64,000 nucleotides of DNA, from assembly GCA_028283725.1 (NCBI GenBank), contig JAPWKC010000003.1, positions 682,001-746,000 of the forward strand, given 5' to 3'. Origin of the DNA: Neorhizobium sp. (GTDB lineage: Bacteria; Pseudomonadota; Alphaproteobacteria; Rhizobiales; Rhizobiaceae). Both the position numbers and the translations under genes were made by a program. Shown here in pieces: positions 1 through 7,050 of this stretch. Position 1 is the stretch's first letter; every line of letters starts with the position of its first letter. The notes beneath the pieces are model-generated. The model saw nothing but the letters and a program-made list of their open reading frames with translations, had not been told where the DNA came from and ran no database searches.

Positions 1-2
1 CG

Positions 3-914
3 GCCGTCGGCGCGTTTCTTCTCTGCGCCGCGCTGATCGTGCTGTCCGGCCTGTTCCGGCCGCTCGGGCGGGCGATCCGGCTGATCCCGTCGGCGCTTGC
101 CAATGCGATGCTGGCCGGCATCCTGCTGGGCTTGTGCCTGGCGCCGGTCAAGGCGGTCGCCTTCAATGCGGCACTCGGGCTGCCGATCGTGATTGCATGG
201 ATGGTCGTCGTCTCGCGCTGGCGGATCTTTGCGGTGCCTGCCGCACTCGGCGCCTTCGTCCTCGTGCTGCTTCTCGGCGTCGACCTGCCGGGCGATGCGC
301 TGTCGCAGATCGGTGCGGCGATCCATCCGGTGCTGATCCCGGTCATGCCGGAATTTACCTGGCACGGCTTCGTCTCGGTGGCGCTACCGCTTTATATCGT
401 CACCATGGCCTCGCAGAACATTCCGGGCATCGCCATCCTGAAGGCGCATGGCTACGAGCCGCCGCCGGGGCCGCTGTTCACCGGAACAGGGATATTTTCC
501 GCCATCTGCGCCATGTTCGGCGGCGTGCCCGTCAATATGGCAGCGATCACGGCGGCGATGTGCGCCAGCGAGGATGCCCATCCCGATCCGACGCGCCGCT
601 ACTGGGCCTCGCTCGTCGGCGGGGTGGCCTATATCGTGCTCGGGCTCATCGCCGGCGGAATCATCGCCTTCGTCTCGATGGCGCCGCCGATCCTGCTACA
701 GGCCGTGGCCGGTCTCGGGTTGATCGGGGCCTTCACCAATGCCGCCTATGCCGCATGGCGCGAGCCCGATACGCGCGAGGCGGCCGCCATCACCTTTCTC
801 GTCACTGCCTCGGGCGCCACGTTCGGCGGCATTTCCGGCGCCTTCTGGGGGCTTGTCGCCGGGGCTCTGATGATGGGCTTGTCGCGGGTGATGCGGCCTC
901 GTAAAGTGACATAG
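3..914 (+). CDS. BenE-family benzoate/H+ symporter, 5' end outside window
   Basis: This is the C-terminal part of a polytopic inner-membrane protein. The reading frame is open from the first bases of the window, so the true start lies upstream. The visible roughly 300 residues contain repeated hydrophobic segments, a Pro-rich loop ending in FTGTGIFSAICAMFGGVPVNMAAITAAM, split here as FTGTGIFSAICAMFGG and VPVNMAAITAAM, and a C-terminal glycine-rich helix pair. These resemble BenE proteins, which are proposed to import benzoate or related aromatic acids with protons. No aromatic catabolic gene is adjacent in the window, so the substrate is inferred from family membership only. The gene ends 23 bases before brnT. 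Confidence 0.8.
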   Translation, partial: AVGAFLLCAALIVLSGLFRPLGRAIRLIPSALANAMLAGILLGLCLAPVKAVAFNAALGLPIVIAWMVVVSRWRIFAVPAALGAFVLVLLLGVDLPGDALSQIGAAIHPVLIPVMPEFTWHGFVSVALPLYIVTMASQNIPGIAILKAHGYEPPPGPLFTGTGIFSAICAMFGGVPVNMAAITAAMCASEDAHPDPTRRYWASLVGGVAYIVLGLIAGGIIAFVSMAPPILLQAVAGLGLIGAFTNAAYAAWREPDTREAAAITFLVTASGATFGGISGAFWGLVAGALMMGLSRVMRPRKVT

Positions 915-937
915 TGTCGTAAAATCCGAGGCGAGGC

Positions 938-1216
938 ATGGAATTCGAATTCAATGCCGAAAAGAGCGCCTCGAACAAGGACAAGCACGGGATCGATTTC
1001 GTTGAGGCGCAGGCGCTTTGGCTGGATGAGTGGCTCTTTTCCCATCCGGTGGCCGCTCATGACGAAATCAGGTATATTGTTACGGGCCGGATCGGGCAAA
1101 AGCTGTGGACCGCAGTCATAACCATGCGGGACGATCGCCTGAGGATCATTTCTGTGAGGCGTGCGCGCAAGGATGAGAGGCGCAATTATGAAGACAATCA
1201 CGGCGGAAGAGTTTGA
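938..1216 (+). CDS. brnT: BrnT-family type II toxin (RNase)
   Basis: This 92-residue protein begins MEFEFNAEKSASNKDKHGIDF, given here as MEFEFNAEKS then NKDKHGIDF, which is the usual BrnT opening with the KHGIDF motif. It continues through a beta-rich middle (YIVTGRIGQ) and ends with the conserved IISVRRARKDERRNYE helix. BrnT proteins are RelE-fold ribonucleases that cut mRNA and are neutralised by BrnA. A GAGGCGAGGC ribosome-binding sequence precedes the ATG. The 3' end overlaps the antitoxin start by 29 bases, as expected for a toxin-first operon. Function is inferred from family resemblance. Confidence 0.88.
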   Translation: MEFEFNAEKSASNKDKHGIDFVEAQALWLDEWLFSHPVAAHDEIRYIVTGRIGQKLWTAVITMRDDRLRIISVRRARKDERRNYEDNHGGRV

Positions 1217-1457
1217 TAGAAAATTCGACGACGGTGAGGATATCAGCGCCTATGTTGACTGGTCGAAAGGGGTTCACCCCAACCGCGACTTGTGTCCTGT
1301 GAGCCTGGAACTGCCTCAATGGCTGGTGAACGCCATCAATGAGAGAGCTGAAAAGCTGGGGCTGACCAGCTCGGATCTCATGCGGAGCTGGCTTGAGGAG
1401 GCATTGTTGCAGCAGGCTGGCGATCAGGCGGATGGACGTCGCGACGTTGCGGAGTGA
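1188..1457 (+). CDS. brnA: BrnA-family antitoxin
   Basis: This protein of about 89 residues starts MKTITAEEFDRKFDDGEDI, a typical BrnA N-terminus that contacts the toxin. Its C-terminal half (SLELPQWLVNAINERAEKLG followed by LTSSDLMRSWLEEAL) looks like a ribbon-helix-helix DNA-binding domain. BrnA neutralises BrnT, and the complex usually represses its own promoter. An in-frame ATG exists 27 bases upstream at 1161, but the chosen start matches the family N-terminus. The gene overlaps brnT by 29 bases and so is probably translationally coupled. Confidence 0.86.
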   Translation: MKTITAEEFDRKFDDGEDISAYVDWSKGVHPNRDLCPVSLELPQWLVNAINERAEKLGLTSSDLMRSWLEEALLQQAGDQADGRRDVAE

Positions 1458-1521
1458 GCAGGATTTCCGACAGCCCCGTCAGCCGCTGCTTCATCGGGTT
1501 TCATTCGCGATCAAAGTGCAC

Positions 1522-1550
1522 TTGCACAGGCGACGATCCGTCGCTATACA
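1522..1550 (+). promoter_or_regulatory. Predicted sigma-70-type promoter of the leuA leader
   Basis: TTGCAC and TATACA are separated by exactly 17 bases, a good match to the housekeeping promoter consensus. The predicted transcript would start near 1557, about 20 bases before the leader-peptide ATG at 1579. This is the best promoter match in the gap between brnA and leuA. Confidence 0.6.
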
Positions 1551-1578
1551 GCCAGACATGACCATGACAGGCGCGATC

Positions 1579-1683
1579 ATGTCTGACCGTTCGACAACCT
1601 GCCGCTTCGCGGCCGGGTCGCCGGTACTCGCGCTTTCCTCGCTTCTTAGCCTCGACCTTACGCGCGGTTGCCGGGTCCGTTGA
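1579..1683 (+). CDS. Candidate leucine-rich leader peptide (leuL-like)
   Basis: This 34-codon open frame starts ATG and ends TGA. Its middle reads VLALSSLLSLDL, with six leucines in eleven residues (codons between 1627 and 1659). It begins just downstream of a good promoter and is followed at once by strong hairpins, then leuA 150 bases later. This is the layout of leader peptides whose ribosome stalls when leucyl-tRNA is scarce. The ribosome-binding site is weak (AGG about 8 bases upstream). In-frame ATGs also exist at 1558 and 1564. Identification as a leader peptide is inference. Confidence 0.55.
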   Translation: MSDRSTTCRFAAGSPVLALSSLLSLDLTRGCRVR

Positions 1684-1739
1684 GGAGCGCCCGGCGGCCG
1701 AAAAGCCTGCCGGCGTAAGAGCTCCTCGCACTCACTTTT
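1671..1739 (+). promoter_or_regulatory. Candidate attenuator hairpins upstream of leuA
   Basis: An outer stem pairs GAGGAGC (1682-1688) with GCTCCTC (1721-1727). Inside it, 1691-1699 pairs with 1705-1713 across an AAAA-containing loop. A competing stem pairs CCGGG (1671-1675), near the end of the leader peptide, with CCCGG (1689-1693), so the two folds are mutually exclusive. A short T-run (TTTT) follows at about 1735-1739. The T-run is displaced from the stem, so the terminator assignment is tentative. Confidence 0.45.
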
Positions 1740-1835
1740 CAATCGAAGCAGAAGATCTCAAGGCGAGATCGCCATCCATTCGTTACAGGCCTGCGATAAC
1801 GCGGTCACGATGGATGCGAGACGAGGACAGACATC

Positions 1836-3560
1836 ATGGACGCCAAGAATTCCAGCATTTCCGGCAAATCCTCCAAGGGCATGGCCGACGCGGCGGTGAA
1901 ATACCGCGCTTATCCGGCCATCAACATTCCCGACCGTACCTGGCCGTCGAAAGTCATCGACAAGGCGCCGATCTGGTGTTCGGTCGATCTGCGCGACGGC
2001 AACCAGTCGCTGGTCAACCCGATGGGCCACGATCGCAAGGCCCGCATGTTCAAGCTGTTGCTGGACATGGGTTTCAAGGAAATCGAGATCGGCTTTCCAT
2101 CGGCGTCGCAGACCGATTTCGACTTCGCCCGCTGGTGCGTGGAAGAGGGTGGTGTGCCCGAGGACGTGTCGCTGCAGGTTCTGGTCCAGTGCCGTCCCGA
2201 GCTGATCACCCGCACATTCGAAGCGCTGGAAGGCGCCAGGCACCCGATCATCCATTTCTACAATTCCACGTCCGAGCTGCAGCGCCGCGTGGTGTTCGGC
2301 AAGGATGTCGCCGGCATCAAGCAGATCGCCGTCGATGCCGCGAAGATGATCATGGACATGGCGACGAAGGCCGGCGGCGACTACCGGTTCGAATATTCGC
2401 CGGAGAGCTTTACCGGCACCGAGCTGGAAGTGGCGTTGGAGATCTGCAACGCCGTCATCGCCGAAGTGAAGCCGACCGCCGACAACAAGCTGATCCTCAA
2501 CCTGCCGTCCACCGTCGAGATGGCGACGCCGAACATCTATGCCGACCAGATCGAATGGATGTGCCGCAACCTCGACAACCGCGAGAACCTGATCATCTCG
2601 CTGCATCCGCATAACGACCGCGGCACCGGCATTGCCGCGACCGAGCTGGCGCTGATGGCCGGCGCCGATCGCGTCGAGGGCACGCTGTTCGGCAATGGCG
2701 AGCGCACCGGCAATGTCGATGTCGTGACGCTGGCGCTCAACATGTATACGCAAGGCATCGATCCTGAGCTCGACTGCACGGATATCGAGCGGATCAAGGA
2801 CGTCTACGAATATGCCAACGAGATGGTCATTCCCGAGCGCCACCCCTATGTCGGCGAGCTTGTCTATACCGCCTTCTCCGGCTCGCATCAGGATGCGATC
2901 AACAAGGGGATGAAGGCGATCAAGGTCGCCAACCACCCGGTCTGGGAAGTGCCCTATCTGCCGATCGACCCGCGCGATGTCGGGCGTTCCTACGAGGCGA
3001 TCATCCGCATCAACTCGCAATCGGGCAAGGGCGGCATCGCCTATATTCTCCAGCAGGATTTCGGCCTGAACCTGCCGCGCAACCTGCAGGTGGAATTCCG
3101 CGAGGCGATCCAGAAGATCACCGACGAGGAAGGCAAGGAACTGTCGTCGAAGCGCATCCACGAGACCTTCATCGAGCGCTATGTCGAGCAGCCCGGCGCA
3201 CGGCTGAAATTCGTCGATCACCACATGTATCCGGCCGGCACCGACCAGAAGGGCGTGCGGGTGGTGGCAGCCGAGATCACCGATCGCGGCGAGACGAAGC
3301 GGATCGAGGGCAAGGGAACCGGCCCGATCGACGGGTTCATCAATGCACTGTCGACCTATCTGGGTATCGAGCTGTCGGTCGCAGACTATTCGGAACATTC
3401 GCTGCAGCATGGCTCGAATGCGTCGGCCATCGCCTATGTCGAGATGGAACATGCGGGCGGAAAACTCTTCGGCGCCGGCATCAACAACAATATCGTCACG
3501 GCCTCGCTCGACGCGATCGTGTCTGCGGCCAATCTCGTGCTGGGAGATAAAGGGCGCTGA
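1836..3560 (+). CDS. leuA: 2-isopropylmalate synthase LeuA (long form)
   Basis: LeuA condenses acetyl-CoA with 2-oxoisovalerate to form 2-isopropylmalate, the first committed step of leucine synthesis in the cytoplasm. The 574-residue length is that of the long LeuA class. The HMGL-like TIM-barrel domain carries the signature LRDGNQ (52-57) and the metal-binding histidines in LHPHNDRG (His257, His259). The C-terminal 130 or so residues correspond to the allosteric leucine-binding domain. ATG 1836 follows GAGACGAGGACAGAC, which supplies the ribosome-binding site. Candidate attenuation signals lie upstream at 1522-1739. No other leu gene is adjacent. Confidence 0.97.
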   Translation: MDAKNSSISGKSSKGMADAAVKYRAYPAINIPDRTWPSKVIDKAPIWCSVDLRDGNQSLVNPMGHDRKARMFKLLLDMGFKEIEIGFPSASQTDFDFARWCVEEGGVPEDVSLQVLVQCRPELITRTFEALEGARHPIIHFYNSTSELQRRVVFGKDVAGIKQIAVDAAKMIMDMATKAGGDYRFEYSPESFTGTELEVALEICNAVIAEVKPTADNKLILNLPSTVEMATPNIYADQIEWMCRNLDNRENLIISLHPHNDRGTGIAATELALMAGADRVEGTLFGNGERTGNVDVVTLALNMYTQGIDPELDCTDIERIKDVYEYANEMVIPERHPYVGELVYTAFSGSHQDAINKGMKAIKVANHPVWEVPYLPIDPRDVGRSYEAIIRINSQSGKGGIAYILQQDFGLNLPRNLQVEFREAIQKITDEEGKELSSKRIHETFIERYVEQPGARLKFVDHHMYPAGTDQKGVRVVAAEITDRGETKRIEGKGTGPIDGFINALSTYLGIELSVADYSEHSLQHGSNASAIAYVEMEHAGGKLFGAGINNNIVTASLDAIVSAANLVLGDKGR

Positions 3561-3604
3561 AATCGTCTCGCCTTGAGGGCGGGGCAGGTGATCGCTCGTT
3601 CGAT

Positions 3605-3696
3605 GTCGTCAACCTCGGGCTTGTCCCGAGGATTTGACAACGTCAATGGCATGACGCGTCTACAGATGCCCAGGCCAGGTCCGGGCACGATGGTGG
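3605..3696. repeat. Palindromic intergenic element, copy A
   Basis: Downstream of leuA, GTCGTCAACCTCGGG is followed by TTGTCCCGAGGATTTGAC, forming an inverted repeat around CTCGGG/CCCGAG. The same arrangement recurs at 23167-23250, after cca. Both copies sit in gaps between convergent genes. It resembles the small palindromic repeats common in rhizobial genomes. The right boundary is approximate. Confidence 0.5.
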
Positions 3697-3800
3697 AGAA
3701 AGGTGCAAACCCAAGGTGCGCCCTCGGATTGCGCTAAAAGTGACTGTCGTCTCTCCGATTGTGCGAACGTGCACCCCTCCTTGAGACGCGATAGTGCTCT

Positions 3801-3865
3801 AACTCTTTGTTTTCACGCAATTGCGGGCGCAAAACCGGTTCCCGCTTCTTCGGGTCTTGCTCTTG
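3801..3865. repeat. Interspersed rhizobial-type repeat, copy 1
   Basis: This segment contains CACGCAATTGCGGGCGCAAA and ACCGGTTCCCGCTTC. It aligns along about 60 bases with 51178-51244 and about 50 bases with 57518-57569. The shared core is CGCAAAACCGGTTCC. Copy 1 is fully intergenic, between leuA and the anti-sigma gene. Nothing else was seen in the 3561-3927 gap apart from the palindromic element and the terminator. Confidence 0.7.
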
Positions 3866-3871
3866 AAGAAA

Positions 3872-3904
3872 AGGCCGCGTCGGACAGTCCGGCGCGGCCT
3901 TTTC
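3872..3904. terminator. Bidirectional terminator between leuA and the anti-sigma gene
   Basis: A GC-rich stem (AGGCCGCG and CGGAC paired with GTCCG and GCGCGGCCT) is flanked by AAAA on the left and TTTT on the right. It can therefore act in both directions between the converging genes. Confidence 0.75.
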
Positions 3905-3927
3905 CATCATGCCGTTCCGGTGCGGGC

Positions 3928-4779
3928 TCAGATCAGGCCGGCGGCCTTGCCGGCGATATCGTCGAGGTCGGCTGCGGCCGAGGGGCCGACGATGACATAG
4001 GTCGCAAGCGGCGTGCTCCAGGTGACAAGGCCGGTATCGGCGCGAATATCCTCCACCGGACGGCTGGTATCGGGGCGGCTCTTGACGAAGGTGATGGCGA
4101 TGAAGTCACCGTCGCCATCGGTGCGCTTGTACAGAAGCATGCCGGACGGGCGTCCCTGGGTGGAGACAAGCCGGGCGCCGAGGAAAGTCAGGCCGCTTTC
4201 GCTCAGATCGGGAATGCGGAAGCCGACGCCGGTATTGGTCGTCAGCCAGTCGAGGATATCGGCCGGACGATCGGCGCCCATCTCCACCGGGTGTTCGCGG
4301 TGACGGGTATAGAGCCGGTAGCTCGAGACGATGTCATCCAGCCAGTCGCGCGCGTCCGTCTCGGTCGAGGGGACACGCGGCATGTCGGGAACCGACGGAT
4401 AGGTGCCGACGACATAGCCGAGAGCGCCGCCAATGACGAAGAGCAGGGCTGCGGCAGAGGCTGCCTGCGCAAGTGTCGGGCGCAGATGCAGGCGACGGCG
4501 CGGGGCATCGGGCAGACGCACCGCCTTGCGCGGCGGGGCGGTGTTCTTGATGGTGCGGACCATGGCGAGCGGTACCGGTTCGCGCAGCATGTCGTCGAAC
4601 ATGCGGCGGCCGGTCTCGGCGCCACGCTTCAGCGCGTCATGTGCGGCGCGGGCCGTCGGATCGTTGACCAGGAGCGCCTCGATATCGTGCCGCGCATCGT
4701 CGTTCGCCTCGCCGTCCAGATAGGCGGACAGGCGGGTTTCGAAATCGGAAGGCATTCCGGCCGTGGCAGATGTGCTCAA
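3928..4779 (-). CDS. Membrane anti-sigma factor
   Basis: This 283-residue protein has an N-terminal cytoplasmic region starting DFETRLSAYLDGEANDDARH, the zinc-less anti-sigma style helix seen in ECF partners. A single transmembrane helix spans about residues 103-125, and a periplasmic C-terminal domain follows. Such proteins hold an ECF sigma factor inactive until an envelope signal releases it. Its ATG lies 2 bases after the stop of the ECF sigma gene, so the pair is clearly an operon. The signal sensed cannot be told from sequence. No CxxC zinc motif is present. Confidence 0.82.
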   Translation of the reverse strand: MSTSATAGMPSDFETRLSAYLDGEANDDARHDIEALLVNDPTARAAHDALKRGAETGRRMFDDMLREPVPLAMVRTIKNTAPPRKAVRLPDAPRRRLHLRPTLAQAASAAALLFVIGGALGYVVGTYPSVPDMPRVPSTETDARDWLDDIVSSYRLYTRHREHPVEMGADRPADILDWLTTNTGVGFRIPDLSESGLTFLGARLVSTQGRPSGMLLYKRTDGDGDFIAITFVKSRPDTSRPVEDIRADTGLVTWSTPLATYVIVGPSAAADLDDIAGKAAGLI

Positions 4780-4781
4780 GA

Positions 4782-5270
4782 TCAGGCTCTCCGTTCGGCC
4801 ATGTCGACATCGATCGCTGCAAGGCGAAGGCGCGCGGAACAGAGCCTGCCGGCGAAAGCCTCTACCGTCATGTTAAGGATGGCAGCGCCTTCGGCGTAGC
4901 TGAAACCTTCCAGCTCGCGCAACAGAAAGGCACTGGCGCAGCCCTCGGGCATGGACAAAAGACTGTGTTCCTGCGGGACTGCCGCCTCGGCCGATGACGC
5001 GCCGCCCTGTTCCTGGCTGCCCGCGGTGCCGCGGCGCCGGTTGCGGCTGCCATCCGTCCACGTGCTGCGGATCAGGCTGAAGAGCCAGCTTTCCAGCCGT
5101 CCCTCGCCCTTCCAGTGATGGCTCTTCTGAATGGCATGGCCACAGCTTTCCCTCACCAGCTCGTCCGCGTCGGGCTCGCTGCCGGTCAATGTCAGGGCGA
5201 AGCGTCGCAACCGCGGGAGCAGTGCCACCAAGTCGCGCCGGATATCTGCCGATGGTGTCTGTTGTGTCAT
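4782..5270 (-). CDS. ECF-type RNA polymerase sigma factor
   Basis: The protein has about 162 residues. Region 2 runs from about residue 12 (RRFALTLTGSEPDADELVRE) to the SWLFSLIRSTWTDGSRNRRR segment. A short Ala/Gln/Ser-rich linker follows, then region 4 (LRELEGFSYAEGAAILNMTV and EAFAGRLCSARLRL). ECF sigmas direct transcription of a small regulon and usually their own operon. A GTG at 5294 gives an 8-residue longer product. ATG 5270 is preferred because MTQQTPSADIRRDL begins a typical N-terminus. I saw no clear autoregulatory promoter. The downstream neighbour is its anti-sigma factor. Confidence 0.85.
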   Translation of the reverse strand: MTQQTPSADIRRDLVALLPRLRRFALTLTGSEPDADELVRESCGHAIQKSHHWKGEGRLESWLFSLIRSTWTDGSRNRRRGTAGSQEQGGASSAEAAVPQEHSLLSMPEGCASAFLLRELEGFSYAEGAAILNMTVEAFAGRLCSARLRLAAIDVDMAERRA

Positions 5271-5372
5271 GGATAGGGTGAGCTTTATCTGCACTATGCG
5301 TTGGAATTACGGCGACCACGCCATAGGTATGAATCGATTGTGATCATTCCGCAACAGCGCGGGCGATCAAAT

Positions 5373-6326
5373 CTACAACATTCTCGCCGCTTCCGGGATC
5401 GAGACTTGCGGTGGCTCCGCACCGTAGAGAAGCCTCGATGTGTCGAGCGCCACGCCGTCGCCGGTTTCGGTCAGGCCGTGCCGCTCGCATATCAGGTTCC
5501 AGCTTCCCGGTTCGCCGGTCAGCGTGAAGAGATTGTAGGCGGCGCGCGGCTTGTGTCCGCCGGGTCCTTGCGATGCCGACGCGATGCCGACGACCGGAAC
5601 CTGATGATTGTGGCTTCTGAGCCAATAGAGCGTGTTGAGATGGGTGTGCCCGTGCAGAACCAGTTCCGCGCCGCCGGTCGAAATCGCGGCGGCGAAGCGG
5701 CGGATGCCGATCATCCGCTTGTGTGAGGCGGCCGCACCGCGGATCGGCGGATGGTGGATCATGACGACGCGAAACAGGCCCTCATCGCCGGCCTTTTTCA
5801 ACAGGTTCACCATCTCGCGCGCCTGCCTGCCGCTGAAATATCCCGAGGCCGAAAAAGGCAGGGTGGCATTCGAGGTCGAGCAGCCGATGATGGCAACAGG
5901 GCCACGGCGGCGATAGGTGGGGAAAATATGCTCGTCTTGCGGCCACTGGCTCGGATCGTCGTCGGAGGCGATGAACGGATACCAGTTCTCGACGGCCTTG
6001 TCGTGCGCGCCGGGCACATAGGCATCGTGATTGCCGAGCACGACGGTCGTGTCATGCGGGTCGCCGATGGTGCGCAGCCAATCGCCGGACAGGCGAATTT
6101 CCATGTCGGTCGCGAGATTAACCAGATCGCCGGTAATACACAGGTGATCGGGCGCCCTTGTCTTCAGGTCGCTCAACAGAAGATCCAGGGTGTTGACGAA
6201 AAGATGCTTGCGCCGGTTCCTGTGCCAATTCACAAATCCGGTGATCCGCTTGGAAAAAAGCTCACGCAGCGTGAGCTGCGGCAGCGGACCCAGATGGATG
6301 TCTGAAATATGAGCGAATTTGAACAT
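5373..6326 (-). CDS. Calcineurin-like metallophosphoesterase
   Basis: This 317-residue protein has all metal-binding blocks of the calcineurin-like phosphoesterase fold in order: HISDIHLG near the N-terminus, GDLVN, LGNHDAY, MIHHPP and HGHTHLN. The family hydrolyses phosphomonoesters or diesters with a two-metal centre. The insertion and C-terminal extension do not point to a specific substrate such as cyclic nucleotides or UDP-diacylglucosamine. The frame is open further upstream, but MFKFAHISDIHLG is the usual N-terminus. A second ATG lies at 6344. It diverges from the NUDIX gene across 124 bases. Confidence 0.88.
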   Translation of the reverse strand: MFKFAHISDIHLGPLPQLTLRELFSKRITGFVNWHRNRRKHLFVNTLDLLLSDLKTRAPDHLCITGDLVNLATDMEIRLSGDWLRTIGDPHDTTVVLGNHDAYVPGAHDKAVENWYPFIASDDDPSQWPQDEHIFPTYRRRGPVAIIGCSTSNATLPFSASGYFSGRQAREMVNLLKKAGDEGLFRVVMIHHPPIRGAAASHKRMIGIRRFAAAISTGGAELVLHGHTHLNTLYWLRSHNHQVPVVGIASASQGPGGHKPRAAYNLFTLTGEPGSWNLICERHGLTETGDGVALDTSRLLYGAEPPQVSIPEAARML

Positions 6327-6450
6327 GGCGCAGACATAACGCATGAGAGCGGAAATCGTTATCGTTTTTCTGTTTCCTCCCGCAGTTATGACCGAGAGAC
6401 CCCGCTTGTGCGCGGCTTGAGCCGCCGAGCCCCAGAATGAGAGCATTTTC

Positions 6451-6939
6451 ATGACCGGTGCCGGCATTCCAGAAATCAGCACGTTCCGTACCCGCGCCAC
6501 CGTCTGGCTGATGCATCGGATCTTCATTTTTTCGCGCGGCATGACGCTTGGCGTTCGCGCCGCCTGTTTCGACGCCGACGGCCGTATCTTTCTCGTGCGA
6601 CACACCTATGTGCCGGGCTGGTACATGCCCGGCGGCGGCATGGAACGCGGCGAAACGGCGCTCGGCGCGCTTGCCAAGGAGTTGCGCGAGGAGGGCAATC
6701 TGGAGATTCTGGGCGAGCCCGCGCTGTTCCACGTCTATAACAACCGCCGGGCCTCCAGGCGCGACCATGTGCTGTTCTACCGGGTGACGGTGCGCCAGAC
6801 GGCGCCGCGCGCGCCCGATTTCGAGATCGCCGAAAGCGGCTTCTTTTCCCTCGACGCGCTGCCGAAGGATGTAACGCAGGCGACGCTGCGACGACTGCAG
6901 GAGCTGGATGGCCAGGTGGAACGGTCGGAGCTCTGGTAG
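6451..6939 (+). CDS. NUDIX hydrolase with atypical NUDIX box
   Basis: This 162-residue protein has a NUDIX fold. The box reads G-x5-E-x7-KELREEGNL, where the consensus is REUxEExGU. The usual Arg is Lys and the usual Gly is Asn, while the metal-binding glutamates are kept. Upstream residues FLVRHTYVPGWYMPGGGMER are typical of NUDIX hydrolases acting on nucleoside-diphosphate derivatives. The substrate is unknown. It stands alone and is divergent from the phosphoesterase gene. Confidence 0.85.
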   Translation: MTGAGIPEISTFRTRATVWLMHRIFIFSRGMTLGVRAACFDADGRIFLVRHTYVPGWYMPGGGMERGETALGALAKELREEGNLEILGEPALFHVYNNRRASRRDHVLFYRVTVRQTAPRAPDFEIAESGFFSLDALPKDVTQATLRRLQELDGQVERSELW

Positions 6940-7050
6940 AGGCGTCCGATCGATCGGTGCGCGTGCCAAGACCGCCAGCCTAGCGCAAGGCTTTGGCTGT
7001 AATTGAGCCGTTGAAATACACTTCCAAGTTTCAGGGGCGAAGAGCATAGC

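Noticed and set aside
1758-3452. Long leftward open frame opposite leuA
   Set aside because: The translation is Asp/Arg/Leu-rich without family resemblance, and the opposite strand carries clear leuA. High GC content makes antisense frames common.
5271-5340. Extracytoplasmic-sigma autoregulatory promoter upstream of the ECF gene
   Set aside because: Sequences such as GGAATTAC occur but do not match a known two-block ECF promoter with sensible spacing.
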